Below are positions 14,308 through 23,276 of a stretch of DNA of 50,940 nucleotides, piece after piece. Within the stretch, counting starts at the first letter, position 1. Each line of letters opens with the position of its first letter. Under the pieces are notes generated by a model, which saw only the letters and a program-made list of their open reading frames with translations, searched no databases and had not been told where the DNA came from. The position numbers and the translations under genes are program-made. The DNA comes from Bacteroidota bacterium (GTDB lineage: Bacteria > Bacteroidota > Bacteroidia > Chitinophagales > Chitinophagaceae): positions 1 through 50,940 of the forward strand of contig JAFAGR010000052.1 of assembly GCA_023422565.1 (NCBI GenBank), written 5' to 3'.

Positions 14308-16755
14308 ATGAGAAGATTTTTACTTGCTTTATCAATCCTTTTTACAGTCAATTCCGCTTCTTCCCAAAGCCTGGTGGTGAATGAATTGTCGCAGGGAACT
14401 AACGCATCCAAAGAGTTTATCGAGCTTCTGGTTATGGGAACACGCACTTGTACAGACAGTACGCTGGACCTCCGGAACTGGATATTTGACGACCATAATG
14501 GTTGGTATGGTGGCTCGGGTACAGGTATTGCTGCAGGTCATCTTCGTTTCAAAAATATCGCGGAATGGGAGGCGGTGCCATTCGGTTCCATCATTCTTAT
14601 ATATAACAGTGCAGATCGTAACCTGAAGATCCCTGCCGGTTCCGATGATCCGACAGACGCAAACAATGATTATGTATATGTGCTTCCGGTCACCAGCACC
14701 CTTCTCGAACAAAACCTGAACGAACCAGTTTCGCCTTCTACACCAACCTTCGTTTACCCGGCTACCGGATATGTAGCTACCACAGACTGGGTGCCGATGG
14801 GCCTGGCAAATGGCGGAGACGCGGTGATAACGGTAAACCCAAATAACCTTTCATCGGCCAGTCATTCGGTGGTGTTTGGCTTTACGCCGGCCGGCGGAGC
14901 GCAGGTTCCCTCGGTGTCCAAAGGCGCAGTAGGAGCGGGCGCCAATCTTTATTTGTCTGACGATCGTTACAATACCGCAGCAGCCTGGACGATAGGCGTA
15001 GCAGGTTCTTCTGAAGAAACCCCAGGGGAAGGAAATACGGCCTTGAATATTGCATGGATCAACAGCATGCGTGTTCAAACTAATTCTTTTACCGTCACCA
15101 CGTCCGTTGTGCAACCCACATGTACCCTGCCCACAGGAGAGGTAACCGTTACATCTCCTAACGGTGCCGGCTATACGTATTCTTTAAATGGCGGAACATT
15201 CCAGGCTTCTCCAACTTTTGCAGGACTTGTACCCGCCGCTTATACCGTAACCGTGCGGGATGCAGGGGGCTGTGAATCTACCGCAACGGTAACAGTTACC
15301 ACTGCTCCAGGCTCGCCACCGGTTCCGGTGTTTACCATTACGCATCCGGTTTGTAATACATCGCGTGGCGAAATTCAAATTACTTCGCCACTCGGCGCAA
15401 ATTATACTTACAGCATCAACGGAACATTCTTTGACCCCAATCCGCTGATTCAATCTATTGCGCCGGGAGATTATACGCTAACAGTCCGCGATGCCTCAGG
15501 TTGCGAATCGTCTGCAACCTTTACTATGAACCCTGCGCCACCAACACCTTCAAGCCCAGTGTTTACAGTCGTTCAGCCAACATGTGCAAGTACCACCGGC
15601 CAAATTACCATTACAGACCCGCTCGGCGCTGATCTTACTTACAGCATTGATGGAACAAACTTCCAGGCCGGCACAGTATTCTCAAACCTCTCGCCCGGAG
15701 ACTATACTATAACCGTTACTAACAGTAGCGGGTGTACGAACACCTCCGCTGCAACGATCAACGCGGTGCCAACACAACCAGCCGCGCCCGGCGTTACCTC
15801 TCCCATAAGTTATTGCATCGGGGAAACGGCGACTGCATTAAGCGCAACCGGAGCTAATTTGCTTTGGTACACGGCCGCCACAGGCGGAACGGGCAGTTCC
15901 ACTGCACCGGTTCCATCCACCACAACAGCGGGAACAACATCTTATTTTGTTAGCCAAACGGTGAATGGTTGCGAAAGCCCAAGAGCGGAGATCATTGTGA
16001 ATGTTGCCGATTTTACGCTTCCCGCTATTACCGGTAACAACACAGTTTGTGCATCAGGCAATTCAACAACAACACTGTCTAATGCATTTGCAGGAGGAAC
16101 GTGGAGCAGCTCAAATACATCAGTTGCCACAATCGATGCCTCAGGCCTTGTAACAGGTATCGCCGAAGGCACGTCAACAATTACTTATTCCGCGTCAAAC
16201 GGAACTTGCTCAGCCTCGGTTACTTTCACCATTACCGTTACTTCATTTGATCTTGCTATCACCGGTCCGACGGCTCCGGTGAACGCCGGCAGCCAGGTTA
16301 CGCTCACTACATCGTCCACAGTTCCGTATACGGTATCTGCATGGACGCCAATCGCTCTTTTTATTAACCAAACCCTCACTGCGCAAACTATAGCACTTTC
16401 GCAAACCACAGATATTACAGTGAGTGGAGCTGACGCCTCGGGCTGTACCGATACTGCGCGTATAACCGTAACCGTTATTCCGACTGATGAGGAGATCTAC
16501 GTGCCGGGCGCATTTACACCAAACAATGACGGACTTAATGATGTGTTTCTCGTCTATGGAAACGCGATCCGCTCTTTCGAAATGAACGTGTTTAACCAAT
16601 GGGGCGAACTTATCTTCCGTGGTACTGACAAAGGCTGGGATGGTAAGCACAAAGGAAAACTTCAACCTTCCGGTGTGTATGTGTATGTGTTGAAAGTGAC
16701 CATGATCTCAGGCAAGGTGATAGATAGAAAAGGAGCGATAAATTTAGTCCGTTAG
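14308..16755 (+). CDS. type IX-secreted surface protein with lamin-tail-like, SprB-repeat and gliding-type C-terminal domains
   Basis: 815 residues with a signal peptide cleaved near SASSQ. Residues about 20-130 resemble a lamin-tail domain (VVNELSQGTNASKEFIELL). Then come three SprB-type repeats of about 75-80 residues (each with YTYSLNG or TYSIDGT and DYTLTVRD-like motifs), an Ig-like domain with LLWYTAATGG, and a bacterial Ig group 2 domain (VATIDASGLVTGIAEGTSTI). From about residue 730 comes the gliding-motility-associated sorting domain (YVPGAFTPNNDGLNDVF ... FNQWGELIF ... GWDGKHKG). The last is the type B signal recognised by the type IX secretion system. It is probably a cell-surface adhesin-like protein. 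Monocistronic, with its own terminator. Confidence 0.9.
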   Translation: MRRFLLALSILFTVNSASSQSLVVNELSQGTNASKEFIELLVMGTRTCTDSTLDLRNWIFDDHNGWYGGSGTGIAAGHLRFKNIAEWEAVPFGSIILIYNSADRNLKIPAGSDDPTDANNDYVYVLPVTSTLLEQNLNEPVSPSTPTFVYPATGYVATTDWVPMGLANGGDAVITVNPNNLSSASHSVVFGFTPAGGAQVPSVSKGAVGAGANLYLSDDRYNTAAAWTIGVAGSSEETPGEGNTALNIAWINSMRVQTNSFTVTTSVVQPTCTLPTGEVTVTSPNGAGYTYSLNGGTFQASPTFAGLVPAAYTVTVRDAGGCESTATVTVTTAPGSPPVPVFTITHPVCNTSRGEIQITSPLGANYTYSINGTFFDPNPLIQSIAPGDYTLTVRDASGCESSATFTMNPAPPTPSSPVFTVVQPTCASTTGQITITDPLGADLTYSIDGTNFQAGTVFSNLSPGDYTITVTNSSGCTNTSAATINAVPTQPAAPGVTSPISYCIGETATALSATGANLLWYTAATGGTGSSTAPVPSTTTAGTTSYFVSQTVNGCESPRAEIIVNVADFTLPAITGNNTVCASGNSTTTLSNAFAGGTWSSSNTSVATIDASGLVTGIAEGTSTITYSASNGTCSASVTFTITVTSFDLAITGPTAPVNAGSQVTLTTSSTVPYTVSAWTPIALFINQTLTAQTIALSQTTDITVSGADASGCTDTARITVTVIPTDEEIYVPGAFTPNNDGLNDVFLVYGNAIRSFEMNVFNQWGELIFRGTDKGWDGKHKGKLQPSGVYVYVLKVTMISGKVIDRKGAINLVR

Positions 16756-16795
16756 TTTCTGGTCGATAGACATTAGCTAAATCTTAAAATACAAT

Positions 16796-16821
16796 CTCCC
16801 TTGCTACGGCAGGGGAGTTTT
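16796..16821 (+). terminator. intrinsic terminator
   Basis: CTCCCTTGC pairs with GCAGGGGAG (nine positions, one G-U) around the tetraloop TACG, followed by TTTT. It closes the surface-protein transcription unit. Confidence 0.75.
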
Positions 16822-16917
16822 CGTAATAGTGTATTACCGAAGTATTAAAACCCGGCGCTTTGGTCTACTGAATTAAAAGCTAAAGACTAACGACTGAAGA
16901 CTAATGACTATTCACTA

Positions 16918-18027
16918 TCATATTCCGTGCAAAAACTGGCTGTGGATATAATCAGTAACAGCCTGGAGGTTGCGCGTTTCTTCAAAAACTTTTAACTGGC
17001 GGTCTGCACCCGTGCCTTGTTCAAGCATTTTGTGCACGTAGGAAATGGCGTTGCGGCTTCCGAGGTGAGGAACCACATCGTCTACAAAATCCAGCAACTC
17101 GTAAATAAGAACGCGCGTATTCACTTCCTGCTCTTTTCCAAAATCGATCATGCTTCCTTCAATGCCGTAACGGCTCGCACGCCATTTATTTTCGTTTAGC
17201 AGTGCCCGTGAGTACATGATGAAGTTCAGGTTTTGAGTGCGAAGTTTATACAGCTTCGCGCAGATGGCCTGGAACAGGGCCGCGATGGTGGCCGTTTCCT
17301 GCACGGTCATAGGTATATCGCAAATCCGGAATTCAACGGTGTTGAAGAAAGGATGCACGCGAAGATCCCACCAGATCTTTTTCGCATTGTCTATGCAATT
17401 CGTTTTTACCAGCAGCTTTATATAGTTATCATAATCTTCAATGCTGTCGTAGCAATCGGGAATGCCCGTACGCGGAAATTTTTCAAAAACCTTTGTCCGG
17501 AAAGATTTGTAACCGGTTAGCCGGCCTTCCCAAAAAGGAGAGTTGGTACTCAGTGCAAAAATGTGCGGAAGAAAATAGCGAGCGGAGTTAGCAATGTGTA
17601 TCGCCATTTCGCGGGTTTCCATACCAACGTGCACGTGCAACCCAAAAATGAGGTTGCTTCTTGCGGCTTCCTGCAATTCATTAACGATCTCGCTGTAACG
17701 AATGTGATCGGTGATCAGCTGGCTTTCCCAATGGCTAAAAGGGTGCGTTCCACTTGCGCCCACCCAAAGCCCCATCTCCTCGGCAATGCCGGCTATGGTT
17801 TTACGCAATACAGCTACGTCAACAAAGGCTTCATCAATATCATTACATACATCAGTGCCCACTTCCACCACAGCCTGGTGCATCTCAGCCTTCACTTTAT
17901 CTTTTATCACCTTTTGGCCCTCGTGTACTATGCGTTGTTCATGGCTTCGCAGCTCACGGGTGTATGGATCTATCACCATGTATTCTTCCTCAATGCCAAG
18001 GGTGAATTGTTTAAATGAAATGGCCAT
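16918..18027 (-). CDS. carboxylate-amine ligase, glutamate-cysteine ligase type 2 (YbdK) family
   Basis: 369 residues of the GCS2 family, ATP-dependent ligases that join an amine to a carboxylate of an amino acid, Glu and Cys in the best-known case. Family marks are LGIEEEYMVID at residues about 10-20, GLHVHVGM with the metal-binding histidines, and FRICDIPMT. The length is standard. No glutathione synthetase of the classical type follows. Instead the gene lies 27 bases downstream of an ATP-grasp ligase on the same strand, with an esterase divergent from that. The pair therefore probably makes a peptide-like or amide metabolite whose identity cannot be read from sequence. Confidence 0.88.
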   Translation of the reverse strand: MAISFKQFTLGIEEEYMVIDPYTRELRSHEQRIVHEGQKVIKDKVKAEMHQAVVEVGTDVCNDIDEAFVDVAVLRKTIAGIAEEMGLWVGASGTHPFSHWESQLITDHIRYSEIVNELQEAARSNLIFGLHVHVGMETREMAIHIANSARYFLPHIFALSTNSPFWEGRLTGYKSFRTKVFEKFPRTGIPDCYDSIEDYDNYIKLLVKTNCIDNAKKIWWDLRVHPFFNTVEFRICDIPMTVQETATIAALFQAICAKLYKLRTQNLNFIMYSRALLNENKWRASRYGIEGSMIDFGKEQEVNTRVLIYELLDFVDDVVPHLGSRNAISYVHKMLEQGTGADRQLKVFEETRNLQAVTDYIHSQFLHGI

Positions 18028-18054
18028 GGGTATGTTGTGATTTCGTTTTGCTGA

Positions 18055-19008
18055 TTAGTATAACTTAGTTTTTTCGGCGCTGCGCTTTACATATTCGCCC
18101 CAGGTAAGATTATCTTTTCCGTCTTCCTGCTGCAGCGCTCGTTCAATAGCATAGTCGGATGCGGTTTCAACAACCCATTCAAAATTTTCTTCGCCCACAC
18201 CTGATCTTTCCGCATCGGGGGCAGGGTTGCAGAAATCTATCGCGTAAGGGATGCCGTTGCGAAGCGCAAGTTCTACGGTATTAAAATCGTAGCCAAGGTA
18301 CTGGTTGATGCGGATCACAATATCTTCCATCATCTTTACCTTCTGCGCATCCGGTTTAAAATCTGCCGCATAGCGAAGGTGGTGCGGGTTGCGCGGTTCG
18401 TAACTCATTATGCGAACATGTTTTCCGCCGATGCAATAGCAACGATAATATTCTTCAAAAATGATCTCTTCCTGCAGCAGCATTACAAGTTCTCCTGTTT
18501 CCGAATATTTATCAAAGAAGTCATCAATATCCGTAAGCTTGTAAACATTCTTCCATCCGCCGCCGGCAAATGGCTTCATGTAAGCGGGGAAACCGATGTA
18601 ACTGAAAATACCGTCCCAGTCCAGCGGGTAGGCGAGGTTGGAGAAAGACCCTTCGTTGGTATCCGGAGGCATGGAGCGGGAAGGAAGTATCACAGTTTTA
18701 GGAACCGGTACATTTATTTTTGTAGCGAGGCAGTTATTAAAGAATTTTTCATCGGCGCTCCACCAAAATGGATTGTTCAACACTGCTGTACCGCACAAGG
18801 CCGCATTTTTTAAAAAAGCGCGGTAGAAGGGAACGTCCTGCGAAATGCGATCGAAAATAACCGAGTATCCGCTTGGGTCTCCCTGCATCACTTTATCTAT
18901 ACGAACAGGCTCCGCAAAAATGCCAGAGTGTTTTTTATCATTGATCCTGTTTATAAGCGCTTCGGGAAAACTTCTTTCCTGCCCGAATAATACACCGATT
19001 TTTTTCAT
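18055..19008 (-). CDS. ATP-grasp ligase
   Basis: 317 residues. ATP-grasp features visible are the lysine-containing PAYMKPFAGGGWKNVYK, the acidic VMLLQEEIIFEEYYR, and the C-terminal magnesium-binding stretch AIDFCNPAPDAERSG. It resembles RimK/glutathione-synthetase-like carboxylate-amine ligases. It is the first gene of a two-gene operon with the YbdK-type ligase and has the best promoter of the window (TTTG, 20 bases, TATATTTG). The natural assumption is a second ligation step after or before its partner. The substrate is unknown. Confidence 0.85.
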   Translation of the reverse strand: MKKIGVLFGQERSFPEALINRINDKKHSGIFAEPVRIDKVMQGDPSGYSVIFDRISQDVPFYRAFLKNAALCGTAVLNNPFWWSADEKFFNNCLATKINVPVPKTVILPSRSMPPDTNEGSFSNLAYPLDWDGIFSYIGFPAYMKPFAGGGWKNVYKLTDIDDFFDKYSETGELVMLLQEEIIFEEYYRCYCIGGKHVRIMSYEPRNPHHLRYAADFKPDAQKVKMMEDIVIRINQYLGYDFNTVELALRNGIPYAIDFCNPAPDAERSGVGEENFEWVVETASDYAIERALQQEDGKDNLTWGEYVKRSAEKTKLY

Positions 19009-19044
19009 AGACGTTTTTTAAAGTTCATCAAATACACATCTGTT

Positions 19045-19076
19045 CAAATATATTTTTAAGGGCGTAATAAAACAAA
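19045..19076 (-). promoter_or_regulatory. full Bacteroidota promoter of the ligase operon
   Basis: Minus strand: -33 TTTG at 19076-19073, a 20-base spacer, and -7 TATATTTG at 19052-19045, giving a start near 19040 and a leader of about 30 bases to the ATG at 19008. Confidence 0.65.
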
Positions 19077-19194
19077 AATGTTTTTGAAGAGAGTTCCTGG
19101 AAGGGGATTGCATAACCTATGTCTCAAATCTCACATCCTTTCCTTCAGCCGTTTTTTCTTCCCACATTTAAAAAGAAACCATAATTTTACTGCA

Positions 19195-20010
19195 ATGCCC
19201 CTAATACAAAGCGCGCTGCGTGAGATCGAGACCTTTAAAATCGAATCTCTCTTTCTTGAACGTTCGGTGACGGTTGACTGTTATCTTCCAGAGGTACTTG
19301 ATGATGAAACCTCATTGTTACTGATAAATGACGGGCAGGACCTGTTGACGATGGATTTCAATTCCATATTGAATGAAACGAGGAGGATCAGGCCTCTCAG
19401 TTCATTGATGTGTATCGGACTGCACTGCGGAAGAGACCGGAAGAATGAATACGGCACCGCACAAATTCTGGATTATAAAGGGCGCGGCGCGAAAGCTTCT
19501 TTGCACAATAAATTTGTTCTTGAGGAACTCCTTCCTTTCATTCGCAGCCATTATCAAATTTCATCTTTTAAGCAAAAGGCCTTTGCGGGCTTTTCCCTGG
19601 GAGGTTTATGTGCGATGGACATGGTGTGGAATCACCCGGAAGAATTCACGGTTGCCGGCGCATTCAGCGGATCTTTTTGGTGGAGGGATATGTCGCAGGA
19701 AGATGAAAATTTCAACGAAGACCTTCATCGCATCATGCACCGGCAGGTAAGGGAAGGGCAATACCATCCATGGCAAAGGTATTTTTTCGAAGTAGGCACT
19801 CTTGATGAAACGGCTGACCGGAATAACAATGGAATTATTGATTCCATTGATGACACCATTAGCCTTATTGAAGAACTCAAAAGAAAAGGTTGCCCCGACT
19901 CAAACATCCGTTATATGCAACTTGAAGACGGCGGGCATGATGTAGGCACCTGGGCAAAAGCATTTCCTGCCTTTTTAATATGGGCATTTGGAGCAGTTCC
20001 TGGTTCGTAG
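19195..20010 (+). CDS. esterase-like alpha/beta hydrolase (Fes/esterase D type)
   Basis: 271 residues from ATG 19195. An upstream in-frame ATG at 19078 adds 39 residues unlike the family. The hydrolase marks are LLINDGQDLLTMDF, the nucleophile elbow GFSLGG, the acid region VGTLDETADRNNNG and the catalytic His in GGHDVGTW. An EF-hand-like loop DRNNNGIIDSIDD may bind calcium. It is divergent from the ATP-grasp/YbdK ligase operon, which suggests it acts on the same metabolite. The last few codons, including the TAG, lie inside the first copy of a 74-bp repeat, so the native C-terminus has probably been replaced by repeat-derived residues. Confidence 0.85.
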   Translation: MPLIQSALREIETFKIESLFLERSVTVDCYLPEVLDDETSLLLINDGQDLLTMDFNSILNETRRIRPLSSLMCIGLHCGRDRKNEYGTAQILDYKGRGAKASLHNKFVLEELLPFIRSHYQISSFKQKAFAGFSLGGLCAMDMVWNHPEEFTVAGAFSGSFWWRDMSQEDENFNEDLHRIMHRQVREGQYHPWQRYFFEVGTLDETADRNNNGIIDSIDDTISLIEELKRKGCPDSNIRYMQLEDGGHDVGTWAKAFPAFLIWAFGAVPGS

Positions 20011-20262
20011 GCCCGTGCTGGTCTTATGACCTGCGCGGAGGTTGGGTTTCGCAAAGAGCTTTTGAAACAGTTCCTGGTTCGTAGGCCCGTGCTGGTCTTA
20101 TGACCTGCGCGGAGTTTGGGTTTTGCAAATGACTTTTGGAGCATTTCCTGGTTCTTAGGCCCGTGCTGGTCTTATGACCTGCGCGGAGTTTGGGTTTCGC
20201 AAAGGACTTTTGGAGCATTTCCTGGTTCGTAGGACCCGTGCGGGTCTTGACCTGCACGATTT
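19997..20262. repeat. four tandem 74-bp repeats with a conserved internal hairpin
   Basis: Copies begin at 19997, 20071, 20145 and 20219, each with TTCCTGGTT, an exact 74-base period. The fourth is shortened and diverged, ending near 20262. Each contains a hairpin: CCGTGCTGGTC, loop TTAT, GACCTGCGCGG (20013-20038 in copy 1), 11 positions with one mismatch. In copy 4 the arms become CGTGC and GCACG, so a T-G pair is replaced by T-A and pairing is kept. The first copy overlaps the esterase stop codon. There are no spacers of varying sequence, so this is not a CRISPR array. Confidence 0.85.
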
Positions 20263-20482
20263 GTTTATTGTGGCAAATCGTATTTAGCACGCCTGAATGA
20301 GGAAGTCGGGCCGGTAATCAACTTGACTTTGCGCCTTTGCTTTCTTTGTTTCTTTGCGTGAAATGAATTTTTCCGCTGATTTCCGTAAATGGAAATACTC
20401 CGTTGGTATCCACCTGTCTAATTCATAAATCGCCCACAATGACGCAGTCGGGCAGGTAGATCCAAGATCGTAATCCCACTTG
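20263..20482. other. intergenic, low-complexity TTTG-rich stretch
   Basis: No gene is seen. Bases about 20320-20365 repeat TTTG motifs (CTTTGCGCCTTTGC and similar), a composition frequent between Bacteroidota genes. No hairpin or promoter stands out. Confidence 0.4.
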
Positions 20483-20998
20483 TTATTGCTTGATAAAATA
20501 GCTTCTTAATTCCGAGGCATCATCCGGGTGCATTTTGCCCGCGAGTATTAAACGTAACTGCCTCCGTCGAAGCGCGCCATCGAATACTTTAATTTCCTCT
20601 TCAGTTTCGGGTATCAATGCGGGAACAGGTCGTGGCTTACGGTTGGGGTCGAGCGCCACAAAGGTGAAATAGGCTTCATTACTTTCGTAACGGTATTGTT
20701 GCTGAAGATCTTCACCCCAAACTTTCAGGTGTATTTCCATACTGGTATTAAAAGCGCGGCTCACCTTGGCCTGAATATGTACAATATTTCCGAGTTTGAT
20801 CGGATTCTTAAAGGAAAGGTTATCTACGGAAGCTGTCATTGCAGGTGCATTGCAATGTTTTCCCGATGCCATTCCCGCAGCGATGTCCATCCAATACATT
20901 AAACGACCACCCATCAGGTTTCCGAAAATATTGGTATCGTTAGGTAAAACCAATTCATTCATTATAGTGAAGCTCTCGCTCGCTTTCTTACTTTGCAT
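20483..20998 (-). CDS. acyl-CoA thioesterase, hotdog fold
   Basis: 171 residues. The N-terminal LPNDTNIFGNLMGGRLMYWMD is the signature of the YciA/ACOT-type hotdog acyl-CoA thioesterases, with the Asp of WMD in the usual catalytic helix. Next comes AMTASVDNLSFKNPIKLGNIV, as in that family. The enzyme hydrolyses acyl-CoA to free acid and CoA in the cytosol. Chain-length preference cannot be told. Single gene with a TAnnTTTG element 15 bases upstream. Confidence 0.9.
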   Translation of the reverse strand: MQSKKASESFTIMNELVLPNDTNIFGNLMGGRLMYWMDIAAGMASGKHCNAPAMTASVDNLSFKNPIKLGNIVHIQAKVSRAFNTSMEIHLKVWGEDLQQQYRYESNEAYFTFVALDPNRKPRPVPALIPETEEEIKVFDGALRRRQLRLILAGKMHPDDASELRSYFIKQ

Positions 20999-21013
20999 CT
21001 ATTTAATTTTCCG

Positions 21014-21021
21014 CAAAGATA
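21014..21021 (-). promoter_or_regulatory. TAnnTTTG promoter element of the thioesterase
   Basis: TATCTTTG on the minus strand, 15 bases before the ATG at 20998. No -33 TTG is seen. Confidence 0.4.
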
Positions 21022-21097
21022 AGGACAGGCCGTACCTGTTTTTTTAAGTATGATTATATTAATACTAACAATACAAACATGATTAGCATAGCTGTGC

Positions 21098-21105
21098 TAA
21101 ATTTG
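21098..21105 (+). promoter_or_regulatory. TAnnTTTG promoter element of proline dehydrogenase
   Basis: TAAATTTG lies only four bases (CGGC) before the ATG at 21110, so the message would be nearly leaderless. Confidence 0.5.
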
Positions 21106-21109
21106 CGGC

Positions 21110-22333
21110 ATGATATCCTTCAACAATACGCAAACCGCCTTCGCATATAAAAATGATGCTGATTTAAAAAGTGCACATTTTCTTTTTAAGATGATGGGTA
21201 ATCCAACCATGGTGAAGCTTGGGCTGAACATGATACCCGGAGCCATCAAAATAAATTTCCCCTTTGCAAAGGGGCTGGTAAAATCGACGATATTCCGGCA
21301 ATTTGTAGGCGGTGAAACATTAAGCGACACCATACCGGTAGTGAACAAACTTGCCCAACATAAGGTGCAGGTAATTCTCGATTATGGGGTTGAAGGCGGC
21401 CATAATGGCGAAAAGGGTTTCGACGAATCTACAGAACAATTTATACGGGTGATCGACTTCGCGGCAACTCAACCCAACATCCCTTTCATGAGCATAAAGA
21501 TGACCGGGATAGTTCGGTTTTCTTTACTGGAAATGATCGATACGGGAATGCACGCGGCCACCGGTTCGCTTTCTGACCGTTACAGAGACGTATTAGCCGC
21601 TCTGCCTCAAAGTGAACAAAAGGAATGGGGCCGTGTAGTGGAGAGACTTAAGAGAATTTGTATAACGGCAAGGGATAAACGCATGGGCGTATTGATCGAT
21701 GCGGAAGAAACGTGGATACAGGATCCTGTGGATGCGCTTACGCTTTTAATGATGGAAGAATTTAACAAGGAAGCCGTAATAGTTTTTAATACTTATCAAT
21801 TATACCGGCACGACAGGCTTTCATTCTTAAAAGAGAATTTTGAGCTTGCCAAAAACAAGAACTTCAAACTCGGCGCGAAACTGGTTCGGGGCGCCTATAT
21901 GGAGAAGGAACGTGAGCGCGCTCAGGAAAAGAAATATCCGTCACCCATTCAACCGGATAAAACTTCCTGCGATAAAGATTATAATGCGGCGGTCGACTTT
22001 TGTATTGAAAGACTCGATGCAATTTCGCTGATCGTTGCATCGCATAATGAGCAAAGCAATCAACTTGCCGCTTCGGCGCTTGAAAGAAAAGGTATTCGGA
22101 AAGATCATCCCCACATACATTTTTCCCAGCTGTTCGGCATGAGTGATCATATCACTTTCAACATGGCAGCCGAAGGATACCCTGTTAGCAAGTATTTGCC
22201 ATTCGGGCCGATCGGAGATGTGATACCTTATCTAATGCGCCGCGCGGAAGAGAACTCCTCGGTAGCCGGACAAACCGGTCGCGAACTTGAGCTGATAAAA
22301 GCCGAACTGCAAAGAAGAAAGTCGGCGCAATAA
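21110..22333 (+). CDS. proline dehydrogenase
   Basis: 407 residues, stand-alone FAD enzyme that oxidises proline to pyrroline-5-carboxylate, the first step of proline catabolism. The family barrel motifs are clear: VLIDAEETWIQDPVD, FNTYQLYRHDRL, KLVRGAYMEKER, IVASHNEQSN, SQLFGMSD and the C-terminal KYLPFGPIGDVIPYLMRRAEEN, with the arginine pair that holds the proline carboxylate. The usual partner, pyrroline-5-carboxylate dehydrogenase, is not in the window. The start follows a TAnnTTTG promoter by four bases. Confidence 0.95.
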   Translation: MISFNNTQTAFAYKNDADLKSAHFLFKMMGNPTMVKLGLNMIPGAIKINFPFAKGLVKSTIFRQFVGGETLSDTIPVVNKLAQHKVQVILDYGVEGGHNGEKGFDESTEQFIRVIDFAATQPNIPFMSIKMTGIVRFSLLEMIDTGMHAATGSLSDRYRDVLAALPQSEQKEWGRVVERLKRICITARDKRMGVLIDAEETWIQDPVDALTLLMMEEFNKEAVIVFNTYQLYRHDRLSFLKENFELAKNKNFKLGAKLVRGAYMEKERERAQEKKYPSPIQPDKTSCDKDYNAAVDFCIERLDAISLIVASHNEQSNQLAASALERKGIRKDHPHIHFSQLFGMSDHITFNMAAEGYPVSKYLPFGPIGDVIPYLMRRAEENSSVAGQTGRELELIKAELQRRKSAQ

Positions 22334-22429
22334 AATACCGGATTGCCAGGTGTTGCCTGACTCTGGCACTTCTTTATTGCGAACACACACGCTTCCAGGA
22401 ACCACATTTGAATGTGCTTACGGGAAGGA

Positions 22430-23008
22430 TCAAATTTTTATGTGTCCCCAATTCTCTCCTGACTTGATCCGGTAAACCTGCATCTCGCTTATTCCAAATT
22501 GTTTTGCAAGCATTTTGATCCGGGTTTTCCTGTTCGGGTCTGCAAGTTGCTTTTTTAGCATTATCACCTTGGTAGTGGTGAGTTTATTGCCGTCGCGGTT
22601 TGCATTATTTTCTGCAAGCCTTTCCTTAGCTTCAATAACGGCGGGGCTTAAACGCTGATGCTCCAGCATCTCCTCGCGGGTAACCCATTTCAGGTTTCCT
22701 GCAAAATCGTTAGCACGGCTGTGATCCAGGTGAATCACATGCTTATGCTCATCAGAAGGTTTTTCCAGAAAATGTTCAGCCACAAGTTTGTAAAAGAAAG
22801 CATGCTTGTGATGAAGCTTGCCGTCAATTCTTGTTTTGTAGCGAAAGATCCGGTAACCCTCAATTTTGGAACCGTTCACAATCCGGCCATCCTCAAAAGT
22901 ATTTGTAAAGCTGATCAGCCTGCCGTAGTTTGAAATGGCATAGCGAAGTTGTAAAGGTCCGGACAAGCTGATCTCTTTAAATTTTTCGGTTGCGAAAAAT
23001 CTAATCAT
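22430..23008 (-). CDS. HNH/NUMOD4-type endonuclease-like protein
   Basis: 192 residues. The N-terminal part (YAISNYGRLISF ... GYRIFRY) resembles the NUMOD4 motif of homing-type nucleases. The centre, HVIHLDHSRANDFAGNLKWVT, corresponds to the HNH core, with the first of the usual paired histidines replaced by Ile. The C-terminus, from about residue 145, looks like a helix-turn-helix (LAKQFGISEMQVYRIKSG). It is not inside an intron or intein here. It could be a free-standing homing endonuclease or a domesticated DNA-binding protein. Single gene. Confidence 0.75.
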   Translation of the reverse strand: MIRFFATEKFKEISLSGPLQLRYAISNYGRLISFTNTFEDGRIVNGSKIEGYRIFRYKTRIDGKLHHKHAFFYKLVAEHFLEKPSDEHKHVIHLDHSRANDFAGNLKWVTREEMLEHQRLSPAVIEAKERLAENNANRDGNKLTTTKVIMLKKQLADPNRKTRIKMLAKQFGISEMQVYRIKSGENWGHIKI

Positions 23009-23276
23009 TCGTTTTCAGTTCGTTTAAAAAATAGTAGTAGATAGGTGAGGTAAAGTTAAGAAGGAGAAAGGACAACAGGTAACAATTTTGGGTTAAAGTA
23101 TGGTTGAGCTAGGTTCGGTTGCCACCGTTGATAGCAATGAATAAATTGGTGATGGCAGGATTAGAATCTACTATTTAAATTATTATTTAATCGTTACTGC
23201 ACACGGGGGATCATAATAAGCCCTTTGCCACATGGCTGCAGGTTTAGGCATGGAGTGTGGTTCTCCTTACCTGTGG

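Noticed and set aside
19997..20262. CRISPR array
   Set aside because: The units are contiguous 74-base copies with no variable spacers, and no cas gene is near.
19911..20290. Minus-strand open frames with repeated peptides across the 74-bp repeats
   Set aside because: The apparent peptide repeats come from the DNA repeat, whose period is not a multiple of three. There is no start signal or family match.
22340..22375. Weak hairpin after proline dehydrogenase as terminator
   Set aside because: The GCCAG/CTGGC stem is short, and the following stretch lacks a solid T-run.
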